This document shows positions 23,501 to 35,500 of a stretch of 64,000 nucleotides of DNA, in pieces. The position numbers and the translations under genes were made by a program. The notes beneath the pieces were generated by a model that was given only the letters and a program-made list of their open reading frames with translations, was not told the origin of the DNA and searched no databases. The stretch is from NCBI RefSeq assembly GCF_047663525.1, contig NC_092605.1, positions 1,178,001 to 1,242,000 of the forward strand, given 5' to 3'. This DNA comes from Anas platyrhynchos (taxonomy: Eukaryota; Chordata; Aves; Anseriformes; Anatidae). Each line of letters starts with the position of its first letter. Position 1 is the stretch's first letter.

Positions 23501-26500
23501 CACCCTCCGGGTGGGGGGCTCCCGGGGGGCTGTCGTCGCCCAGCTCCAGCGCCACGCAGTCTGGCCGGGTTGCGCTCTGCCCCGGGGGCTGCCCGTACCC
23601 CCGGGGGCTGTAGGCGCAGTTCACCGAGGGGGAGACACCCAGCGGGTCACCAAAGATGCTGTGCTGGAAGCCAGGCACGGGCCAGTCCTTGCCACCCGGC
23701 TCGTTGTGCTCATCCTCCAGCAGGTACCGCTCGGCCCCGTGGCCGGGGGACGGCTCGTAGCCGCGCTGCTCCTGCCCCGGGCAGGCGTAGGGGTAGTACT
23801 CAGCGCACTCCCACGAGCCTTCGCCCGCTGGCGCGTGGCCCAGCAGCGGCTCCATGCTGAGGGAGACGGTGGGGCTGCTGTCGGAGTCGTAGGTGCTGCC
23901 TCCCCGCGTGCCCTGGGGTCTCCAGCAGGACGGGGGCCGCGGGGAGCCCCGCTCGCCCTCGGGGCTGTAGGAGCACATGGCGTAGTCCAGCTCGGCGCTG
24001 CCCTCGGCTGGCCCCTCGATGCGGATGTAATACTCGCTGCCGAGAGAGGGGCTGTGGGCGCCCAGGATGGGCACCACGCCGGGGGCGGGGAGGCCGGGGC
24101 AGCCGGGCTGCTTGCACTCGTAGCAGGAGGGCGAGACCCCCAGGCTGAGGCGCCCGGCGGAGGCGGCCGGGTAGTAGAGGTCGTGGTAGCGGGCGGCGCT
24201 GCTGGGGCTCAGGGACCCCAGGGGGGCCTGGAAGTGCTCGGTCTTGGTGTGCTCCCACTTGTACTCGAAGTTGAGGCCGTGGCTGGTCTCCATCACGGTG
24301 AGGATGTCGTCCCCGTCCGAGGGGAAGCCGTCGGCCGAGAACTGCTCCAGCAGCGGGAAGGAGGAGAGCTCGGCGCCGTGGTGGCTGCCGCTGGCGCTGC
24401 TGTTGGGCTTCATGGAGTTCCAGCGCTTCTCGAACTCCTCCTCGGCCTCCGTGGCACCTTTGGCGCAGAGGTAGGAGAGCAGCAGATGCACCTCCTCGGC
24501 TGTCGGGCGCTGCTCGGGCTGCAGCCAGCAGAACTGCATCACCTCGTACCTGCCGTGGCGAACAGGGGGCTCAGCACGGCCACTCTGCTCCGGCCCCAGC
24601 AGCGCCTCGCCGTGCCGGAGCCGTGGCACGGGGTGGACCCCAAGAAAGACCCCCACACCCCGGGGAAATATGGAGAGGAAGGGGGCAGGATGCGCTCACC
24701 AGCGCTCCGCCAGCGACAGCTTCAGCTGGGGCTTGGGCAGCTTCAGCTGCTGCTCCTTGATGGCGTAGGCGAGCACTTGGCGGTCGGAGTAGTGGTCGTA
24801 GGGCTGGCTGCCCAGCTCAAACAGCTCCCAGATGGTGACGCCCAGCGACCTGCGGGCACAGCGGGATGCTGAGCACACGGGTACCTCCCCCCAAAAAAAA
24901 ATCCCACCACCATCCCGCAGCCCCACAAACGATGCGCCCCGACGTGTCCTGCTTATGTCAGCGGGTGCCGGGTGCCTCTAGACCGAGCCGTGCCGGCAGC
25001 AGCCCCCCCTGCGCCCCCTCCTGCCCTGCTCACCAGACGTTGCTGGCCTTGGTCTGGTCCACGATGAGCAGGTTGCCGTGCACTTCGTCGATGAGCTCGG
25101 GGGCGATCCAGCGCAGCGGCACCCAGAGCTGGTCGGCCGTCACGAAGTAGTCGTCCTGCCAAGTATGCAGGGTCAGTACGAGAAGAGAACGTCAAACCTA
25201 CGCGTAAGGGACCGGCCACAGCACCACGCCAGCCTCCCCACACCCCCCCAGCCCCACTGTGCCACCCCATAACCTCACCCCAAGCCCCTCAGCACCTGCT
25301 CTGCTCCCTCTGCAGCCCCCAGCCCCACCGTGCCGTTCCTCCAGGCTGCCCACCCCTGCTTTCTGCCTCTTCCCTCTCCTCCTGCTCCCGCTGTCTCCCC
25401 GTCCTGAGCCCCTGGCAGACCCCCAGCCTCCTCCCACTGCTCGCCTTCTGCCTCCCAGCCCCAGCCCTGCCATTTCTGCAGCTTCCAAGGGGAAAATCCA
25501 GCCCAGGCACTTTTTGGGAGCAAAGCCCTGCTCGTGCCACGGAGCTTGGGCTGCCTGGGGACGAGCCAACAAGGACAGCTCAGGGTGGTGGTCTCCGGGG
25601 AAGCACCCACCCGCTGCCCCAGCAAAGGACATGGAGCAGGGGCTGTCCTGGCACGGCAGGGAAGGGTTGGAGAGGGGTGTGTGTCCCTGAGCCCCCCACC
25701 CACCCAAGCCCAGCGCTGCCCCCCCTGCTCACCCAAACCAGCCTTACTTTGTACTTGCAGTGCGAGAGCCCGTAGTCCCCGATCTTGACGGTCAGGTCGG
25801 CGGTCAGCAGGCAGTTCCGCAGGGCCAGGTCGCTGCCAAGCAAACCTCGGCGCTGTCACCACCCCCGAGGGGTAGGGGGGGGACACAGGGCACCCCGGGC
25901 AGCACCGTGGTGGGGAGCAGGAGCAGGAGTGGGGTGGCTGCGCGGCGGCCAAGCGCCGGGCGTGCCGATAAAACCAGGCAGCAAATGCACAGCAGGAATT
26001 CCTGCGCTGCGCCCCAGCTGCGCCTCTGTCCGTCCGTCCATCCGTCAGGCGCCGAGCCGAGCAGAAAGCAGGTTCCCCGAGCAACGCACACCCGGGCACC
26101 TCCTACCCCTGCTGGCACCAGCCCTGGAGGGGGTGCGCGCAGCTGGGGCGCACACCAGGACCGCACGGGGAGACCCCCCCCAGGTGCCGCAGGGCCCACC
26201 GAGGCTGGGATGCCCCCAGGACCCCCCCATCCAGCACAGCCGTGCCCCCCACGACCCTCCCCGCAGCCACAGCATCGCTCGCAGGGTTGCACCCGAGCAG
26301 CCCGGCTCAGGTGGGGTGGCCCCGATGGCAGCGCTCCCCTTCCTCAACAAAATCACTGATGCTGGAGTCTCCGTGTGCAACTCACTCAGCACCAGGATAT
26401 TGTTGGGCAGGAGGAGCAGAGGTTTGGGGGGACGCCGGCGTCCTGGGGGGGCTGCCCAACCTCACCCCCCGCCCCCCCAGGCAGCCTACCTGTGGATGTA

Positions 26501-29500
26501 GTTGTTCCTGTGCAGGTGCAGGACGCCGCAGGCCACCTCGCACGCCATCCTCTGCAGGGTCAGCGGGTCGGGGGCCATGGTGTCGGCCCCCCGGCAGCTC
26601 CGCAGGTATCCCTTCAGGTCACCCTGTGGGGCGGTGCCACCGTCACCCCGCTGCCCTCCTGCCCCAGCAGCTGGCTCTGCTCTCGGCTGAGCCGTGCCAA
26701 GCCTGGCAGAGCCGTGCCTCGTGCCTCCCCACCACGATGGCACGCCTTTTGGCACTTCGAGTGGCCACAGGGGCTAGCCACAGCCCCACAGTGGCTCCTT
26801 GGGGACAGGGGGGGACTCACCAGCGGGCAGAACTCCATCACCAGCAGGTACGGGGTGACCTCGGCGCACTGGGCCAGGCACTGCAGCAGGTTGGTGTGCT
26901 GGAGAGCCCTGCGAGGGGCAGAGCGAGGGGCACATTGGCACCGCGGGGCTGCCACCGAGCCAGCCGGAGCTGGGGGTGGGGGGGGGTGGCAGCATTGGGG
27001 GGGCCCCCCTGGGAAGCGAGGGCTGACGGGAAGGGCCGGGAGCGGGTACCACTGTGTCCCAGCACCCCAGGACACGCCACAAAGGGGCATTTGTTCAGCT
27101 CTCGCAGGGCACAGGCCAGCTCCGTGCCCCCCTCCCTCCGTGCCCATGACCTCAGCGCAGCCGGGGCTGGGCACCAGCAGCTCCCCGCAGCCAGCGAGCC
27201 CCAGGACGGAGCCGTGCTGCATGGAGAGCTCAGCCAGGCACCCAGCACCTTCCCTGTGACAGCTCTGCTCAGCCAGATGTGACACGGGGGGGGCCAGCCC
27301 GTGGTTTGGGGATGTGCCCGGCGCAGGATCGGCACCACGGAGCGACCCCGCACCCACCTGTAGGGCTGCGCTTCCTCCAGGAACTGCATCTGGTCCTGCA
27401 CGCTGGCGCTGGCCTTCAGCTCCTTCACCACCACCTGGGTGCTGCTGATGCCCGAGTTCACCTCCCCCAGGAACACCTCGGGGCAAGGGGCAGAGGCGTC
27501 CCGCTCCATCCTCACCAGCGATCCCCGGCCCTAAACCTACGTTTGGCATCCCGACGGGCACGCGCAGCCCCCTGCAGCCCCCGTCCCGGCGTGGCACGAG
27601 AGCAGCCCTGGATCTGGCACATGCCCTGCCCCAGTGCCCCGGTGTCCTGACATCCCCCTGCCCCAATATCCCACTATCCTGATATCCCACTATCCCGATG
27701 TCCCACTATCCCGACGTCCCCGTGCCCCCACAGCCCCGGCTCTGCCCCCCCGGCTTGGCACTCACCTTTCCGAACCACCCATGGCCGATCTCCTTCAGGT
27801 ACAGCAGGCTCTGCCGCCCCAGGTCCGCGGACTTGAGGAGCTGCACTGTAAAGGGGCACATCCAGCTGCCCGTGCGCCCCCACAGCCCTGCGCCCCCATG
27901 CTCAACCCGTCCCCCGTTACCCGCCGGTGCCGGCCGAGTCCCAGTGCCCCCGCTGTGCCACCCCACGCTGTCCCCGGCTGCTGTCCCCTCATCATGGGGG
28001 GGGGCAGCCCCAGGCACCCCGCAGCCAGGGCGCTCTCCCTGCCGGGCATCCTCTCGGGGTCGTGCTGGCTGCGGGATGTGGGGCACCGGTGTGCCCGGGC
28101 ACCGTCCCCACACCCCTTCTCCTCCCCAGGGATGGGGAGAGCAGAGCACAGCCGAGCTGCAGCGCTGGCATTTAGCCCCCCCCCTGCTCCCGGCCCCCTC
28201 CCAGTGCAGGTCCTGCCCCCCCAGGCACCCATGCCAAGGGGTGCAGCAATGGGGCCATTGTTGGGCCGTGCTGCGCCGCCCCGCACCGCGCCGGCCCCAT
28301 CACACTGCTGCCATTCTCCAAGCCGGGGAACGCCACAATGGGAGCGAGGGGGCTGTGGCACAGCGGTCCCAGCCCCCCCCCGGCCCCCCCTGGATTCCTC
28401 TCCCACTCACTGCCTTGTTTACGCAGGGCTGGGGCTGGTGGATGGCATGGGATGGGGCACTCCGTATCCCGCTGCACCCCGCTGGGGATGCACACCGCTC
28501 CCCTTGGTGCCAGGAGAGGGTTTGGGGTGCTGCCTTGCGCAGAGGGGCCTCGGCATCCCCCCCCTGCCCAGGAGCTGCTTTGGCTAAACCCTTTGGCTAA
28601 ATAAACCCTTTGGTTAAACCCTTTGGCTGGGGTCACCCCTCCCGTGCCCACCCCACGGCACGGCGGTGCAGGATCAGGGCGCACAGGGGGGTCCCGGTGC
28701 CCACCCCTCGGCTTACCTGAGCGCCCCGGCTGCTTGGCCATGGGCAGCGAGACCTCGGTGAGGGGCAGGATGTAAACCTCGGGGCCATGCTGCGGGGCGG
28801 GCGAGCCCTGGGCCGAGAACTCCGTCACGTAGTCGTCCCCCTCGGCGTTCTCAAACTCCTGGGCCGGGGCGGAGGGGGGCGCGCAGGGGAGGGGGACACA
28901 CACCGAGCAGAGACAACTGACCCCACAGGCTCCCCGCAGCTTGCCCCACGTCCCCCACGCCCCCTGCGCATCGCACAGCCCCGTGCACGGAGACCCCAAG
29001 AAGCTCCCCCCAGCACCAGGCGCTGCCCCAGCCCCCAGCCCCAATACCTGGTGGTGGCACCCATCCAGCGCCCGGCTCCCAAAAGCCGCCTTGGCGAGCA
29101 GGTAGGTGAGGGTGAGCATCGCCCTGCCCCTGCCCCACCGCCTCTCATGGTGCTGCCAACGCCGCCGGCAGCGCTGCCCCTCGGGGTGCCGTGCGCCACA
29201 ACCCACCGGGCACGGGTAGTGCCCGGCGGCGGCTCGGCGCCCCTATATAGCCAGCAGGGGGGCACGAGGGGGCTCATTGTTCCCCTGCAGCACGGAGAGG
29301 TGCTCCGGACGGTGTGGGATGGTTACACAACGGGCCCCAGCGTGCGTCCCCCCTCCCTCCTTGCCTGACCCCCCTCCTGCCGCGGGCGCCGCAAGCCTCC
29401 ACAAAAATGCCAGCAATTAGGGAAAAGTGTTTCTCGGCACATTCTGTGCCTCTGAGGTCAGGGTGCCTCCCACCCCGGGGGCGTGCGGGTGGGACTGTGG

Positions 29501-32500
29501 CCGGCCCTTAACCATGCCATGGCCTGGCCCCGTGCAGCGGGGAGCCCTGGGGGGGGGTCAGGATACGACCCGAGGTGATGCTGAGCCCTGCAGCATCCCG
29601 GCACCGTGCGGCACAGGGTCAGGATACGGCCCACGGTGATGCTGAGCCCGGGGGGATGCACGGGGGCTGCACAGCAACCTGGACCCCCCTGCCCACCCCT
29701 AATCCCCCCCCCCCGGTGCTCACCTTGAAGCCGATGTCTCCCTTCTTGCAGCACAGGCAGGCCAACATGAGGAAGATGAAGGTGAAGAGCCCGGAGAAGG
29801 AAACGGCCACGACGGCCAGCGAGGAGGACCAGGAGAGCTCGCTAAGGGGGGTGCCGTCTGCGGGGACAGGGGGGGGTCAGGAGATGGACCAGGGAGGCCA
29901 GGAGGGGGGCCCTGCCCGGCGTGGGGGCTGTGGATGCACCCTGGGGGTGGTGCTGGTGGGGGCACTGCTCACAGGCTCCCAGCGCTGCTGAGCCCCCAGC
30001 TCGGGGCCACAAGAGGGAGGGGAGCGCATGGAGGGGGACAGGGCAGAGACCCCATGCGTGGTACCCACACGGTGACAATGACACCCCATGCACCAGCCTG
30101 GGGGTCCCAGGTCCCCCCCTGCCTTCCCAAACCCCTGCTCCTGCTGGCACCGACAGCTCCCCGCGCCCTGCCCAGCTCCATCAGGGGGCAAACAGCACCG
30201 GGCAAGCCCCAGCCCCACCTCCCCAAACCCCACACCAACCCCAGACCACATCCTATGGGGCACGGGGATGCTCCCCGCGCACCTCCCGGCACAGAAACCC
30301 CAAATCCATCCCTCCCACCCCGCGGGGCTCAGCCCCCACCACGTCCCCTCAGCTGCCAGCCCTCGGTGCGCCCGCGGCCAGGCAGCTGCCACATTACTAT
30401 TCTGCCCAGAGCCTCCCGAACAACCGGCGGATTGTGGCAGGAGGAAGCAAAAAAACCCCAACGGGGAGCTGCAGCGGCACCACCGAGCGCGTCCCCGTGC
30501 CCCAGGGCTGTGCCATCACCGACCCCAAAACCTTCTCCCTGCAGCAGCCCCACGCCGGGCAGGGAGCGGGGCTGGCACCACCGGCACAGCTCTGCCCCCG
30601 CACCGCGTGCCCTTGGGGAGGCACCTGAAGGGCAGGAGGGTTTTGGGGATGGCCCCGCTCGCCCCGCACGGCCACTCCAGGGCTGCCCCGTGCCCTCGCA
30701 GCGTGGCCGGCCCGGAGCTGGTGTCGGGGTCGGTGCTCGCCGAGGAGCCCCAGAGCCATCTTCTGAGGCTCGGCGATGCACAGCCGAAACCTGGGAGGAG
30801 CCGGGGGTGGCATTCTCTCTGCTTTCAGCCCGTTTCCATGGTGAACACACTTTGTACAGCGAATGTCACCATTTTCCTTGGATAGTGGGACAGCGAGAGA
30901 GAGAAAATGACTCACCCAGCAGAGCCTTTTGAACGCCGACAGGGGAGCGGAGCGCGGCGACAGAAGCCTTTCCAGCAGGGACCGTCAGCTGAGCCGCCCC
31001 AAGGCCACAGCTCGGGAAATGGAGCTTTTTGGATGAACCAGCCCAAAAAAACAAGGCGCGGGGGGGGCCGCCCGCTCCTGCCTCAGTTTCCCCACCTGCA
31101 CAACTGGCGGTGTGGGAGCTGTAACCGGCCTCAATCCCTCCCCAGCCTTGGCACCGCGCAGCCCCTGCACCAAGGCCGGGCACCAGCAGCCTGGGGGGGG
31201 CAGAGCTGGGGCTGGGGGGCCACTCAGGGGCAGGAGGGGGGTCACCAGCCCCCCAGGAGGGCCGGGAGCCCTGCACAGCTTTCTGGCACCTCCATGAACC
31301 CCCCCTCACCACTCCAGGCCACGGGGGTCCCGTGGGACCCTCCCAGCCACAGCTCCCCCCCCCACAACAGCCCAGCCTCGCCGTGGGGTCACGCTGAGAG
31401 CAGCCAGCTCGGTGCACCCCCAGCCTGGCCGGGAAAGGCAGTGGGAACTGCTGCATCACTGGGGGGGCAGCCCCCAAGCGGGGATGCTCCAGCGCTGCCC
31501 GCAAGGCAGGCAACGCACAGCCCCCAGCCCCATGCTGGGAGGGGGGGGACAGCAGGGGACAGGGGGGTGACACTCAGCAGAGCCCCCAGCGTGGCACCAA
31601 CCCCAGCCCCTCTCCACGGCACCCGTGGGGGCTCGGCTCTGCGTGCGCTGCTGCACCCCGCACCCTGTTGCATCGCCCACCCCCCAAAAAAAGAATAAAA
31701 TAAAAAAATAAAAATAAAATAAAATCCCGTTCTTAAAAGGCACCGGGAAAGCCTGCAGCCCCCCCCTCCCCTTGAGCCCCCTCAGCCGAGGGCTCAGCCC
31801 TTCCCGGCTCCTTTGCTGACTCACGTTCGCCCAGCGCCTGCGGCCGCTCCGCCAGCCATCGCGCGGGGATGCTGCCGCCGCCGCCGCTCGCCTCTGCCCG
31901 GCGAGAGCGGGCGAGGAACGGGGCTGACGTGTGCGGAAGGGGAGAGCCCCCGGGCTCCCCGCAGGGCTCCGCACCCCCAGCCCCGTGGGCAGCAGGAGGG
32001 GGTCCTGCCCAAGTGGCCACCCCCCCACTCCTTCCATTCCCGCTGGGGCAAACAGCCAAGATGCCCCCCCCCCACACCTTCCCTCTCCGTCCCCCAGCCC
32101 CTTGCTGGAGGTGCTGTTTGAGCTGCTTTATCGTGCCTCAGTTTCCCCACAGGGCACCTGCAGCATGGAGTGAGGACCTGCTGCCTGCAGGATGGGGATG
32201 CTGGGGGAGAACAATGGGGACACCCCTTACCCATGGCACTCAGACCCCTTTTGTCACCCCACCGTTGCCCCAGGGACCCTCCCCGGCACTGGGTGTAAGG
32301 GAGTGGGACAAGATCCAACGGGGAGCAGGAGCCCTTTTGGGATCGCAGGGCACAGGGCTGGGTGCGGGTTGGAGCAGGGTGCGGGTGCTGGGGCTGGATT
32401 TGGGCAGGGTGCTGGGCTGGGCGTGGGTTTGGGCAGGGTGCAAGGTACAGGGCTGGGTGTGGGTTTGGGCAGGGTGTGGGGTGCAGGTGCTGAATTCGGG

Positions 32501-35500
32501 CAGGGTGCAGGTGCTGGGGCTGAATTCGGGCAGGGGGGCAGGTTTTGGAGCTGGATTCGGGCAGGGTGCGGCGCTGGGTTCAAACTCTCAGGACCCAGCA
32601 CCGTGTCCAGCTGCTCTCCTGGCGCAAGCACAGTCCTGGTAAAATTTTAATCCCCGGCCAGACGAAGGGCCCGGATCTGTGGGCAGCTTCCAGGAAAGCA
32701 ATTTTACACCTCAAAGGATGAGCGCTCTGCTCACCCACATGCATCCAGGCAGCAAGAAGCCGCCCGCTGCCATTTAGCACGCCGGCACGAGGCTGCTCCT
32801 CGCAGCCCCGGAGGGAAACTGAGGCACCCGGGCGCACGGTGGGGCAGGGTCACCCACCAGAGCCGTGGATCCGGCAGCAGCCACGCAGGAACCACAGGCA
32901 GGGCTGTGCTCCCCTGGCTCCCAAACCTGGGGTGCGAGGGCGCAGCACCCGACACAGCCCCGGAGACCTTTTCCCAGCAGTGCCACCCCGTCAGCATGGC
33001 CGGGGTTTACCAGATCTTAATTGTAAATGCGAGGCATGCCTCGATGAGCTGCTCCCCGCGTGTGTCTCCTAACGCGGGCTCAGTTAACCAGCGCAGAAGG
33101 GTTTTAAAAGGATTGATTCGTGCCTCTTCATTCTGGTTTTATCAGCTCGGGATGAATTAGCAGTAAAAAATAATTAGATGGAAAATAAAAAGAAGATCAT
33201 CCATCATTTTCTAACGTGACGAAATAAAAATTAGGGCTGCGATAAGTGCGGGCCGAGCTGCATCATTGTTGTGCACACACCGAGCGCGTCAGCGTGATTA
33301 GAAACAAAAAAATCAAGTTCCTCCATCAAAGCCGCTCCCGCTGCAGCCCCGCATTTCAAGTGGGTGCACGCCAGCCACGGGCAGCTTCCACCTTCTTCTT
33401 CTGAGAAAATAATAATTAAAAAAAAAAAAAAAAAGCACACGGAGCGAGATTAATTGACGATTTAAATCACATTCCCTTGCTCCGTGTGTTAGATCAGGCC
33501 TGAAGGCAATCACTGGAACGCCTCCCACGCCGGCAGGGACGCTCCGGCTCCAGCTCCGGCTCCCTCACAGCAAACCCGCGGCCGTGGCTGAAGCAAAATC
33601 CCAGGGGACGGCACAGGATGAGGGCTCCTCGTGCCCTGCGCCATGGGTGGCAAGAGAGAGCTCAGCACCCGCGCTGCCCCGAGGGAGGAGAGCGCAGGGG
33701 GGTGCCCGCTGCTGCCGTGCCCTGTGCCCAAAGGGGGCTGTGCGGTGCCACCAGGGTGGGTGTGCTGGTGGGGGGGCACCATGGCACGGCACCACGGGCA
33801 CAGCACCATGGGCACAGCACCACAGGCATGGCACAATGCGCATGGCACCACGAGCATGGCACTGTGGGCACGGTACCGTGGGCACAGCACCATGAGCACG
33901 GCACCACGGGCACAGCACCACGGGCACGGCACAATGAGCACGGCACCACGGGCACAGCACCGTGGGCACGGCACAATGGGCACGGCACCACGGGCACAGC
34001 ACCACGAGCAAGGCCAGGAGCAGGCTCCCAGCAGCCGGCGAAGCAGCCTTTACGTAACGGCGGGAGCGAAGCCGCGTGGAGCGGGGCAGCCTATTTTTAT
34101 CAGAAATGCTCGGCGACGTTATGAAACAAGCAGCTTCAGCTCCAAAAACGGGCGACAGAGGCGAGCAGGGCTCCTGCAAGAGGCTGAAGCCGAGCGCATC
34201 CCCACGTGCCTCTGACCTCTGGCTGGGAGCAGCACCGGGCGGCCCCAATGACTCTCGGGGACACCCGGGGGTGCCCTGGGGGCAGGCAGAAAGGCAGGAT
34301 CCCTGCCCACCCCCAGCCACAGGGAAGGGTGCTGCTGATTTTTAGGGCCGATGCCGTGCGCTGTGCCCGGCCCTGGGGAGCTCCCCTTTGCCTGCCCCAG
34401 TTTCGGAGCGCTCGGCTGCGCGACGCCTCCCCCAGCTCCTCCAGCCCCTTCCCACAGGTCTCCAAACAGCTCCGGCTGCAGCGGGCAAGGGGAAGAGACC
34501 CCGAAAATTAACGGGATGGGATTTTAGCAAGCATTTTTGGTGCCCTGCAGGGTGTCAGGGATGCTACAAGCAGGAGCAGGATGGCCACTCAGGGCCAACT
34601 GCGGGTGCACAGCCCCCACAACCCCGGGGTCCCCCTCTCCTTGCACACACCGAGAGCCCAGCTCTGCTGCACCCCACTCAGTGCCTGCCCCCACACCAGA
34701 ACTTTCCTTCGCTCCAGCATTGAAACAAACACAGCAGCAGGCGGCGAGGGAGGGCAGCGGCCACGGCTGGGAGAGGCGAGGGGACGGAAACGGGGCCTCT
34801 GGCCCCCGGCGCTCGCTCCCCTCGTCCCTGCTGCAGGCACGGCCACTTGCAGGAAATCCTGAACCTGCTCCTGCTTCCTCCGGCGGCCAAACCCTCACAG
34901 TGCTGCCCAACACACCCCAGTCCCCTCGACCAGCCCCAGCAAACCCCCCCAAGCCCCCAGCCCCATTGAGCAGCGGCCCCAGCACCCCGTGCCATCCATG
35001 CGGCCGCCATTTGGGATGGAGACCCCCCTCCAGGCCACCCCAAGGATCCCGGCACGCTCAGGCTGGTCCCTGGTTCTGAGCTCTGGCGATGCCAAACGCT
35101 GTTGGAGCAGTAATTGCCCTACAAGAGCCGAGCAGCACGCTCAGACAACGCTTCCTCAGGGCCTTTGGGGAGATTAATGCCCAGAGGAGATTTGTTCTGC
35201 TGTCCCCAGGCAAGCTGTGTCAGCACGGCTGCCCTCCCTCCCTTGTGAGCCCCGGCGCCCTCCGGCCTCCCCGGGGCTGCCCCGTCCAGGAGCTGCTCCA
35301 GGCTGCGTCCCGCAGGGTCCCCAAGGCTCAGCCTGGCCCCAAAAGGATGGGGTCTTTTTGGGGATGGGGCTGCCAGAGGGGAGCAGAGACCATGAGCAGC
35401 TGCAGGTCTCCCCCCACCCCACAGCTCCCAGAGCCCTCACAAGCTCGGGCTGGGCTTCCAGAGCCGCATGGGGTAAGGACAGGCACAGACGTGGGATGAG

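Noticed and set aside
22065-24872. Long plus-strand frames (376 and 464 residues) opposite the AATK tail exon
   Set aside because: They mirror the conserved minus-strand AATK exon. High GC suppresses stops, and there is no known domain or splice logic on the plus strand.
31685-31730. AAAATAAAATAAAA patch as a retroelement poly(A) tail
   Set aside because: No target-site duplication or element body could be recognised beside it; it is best left as simple repeat.
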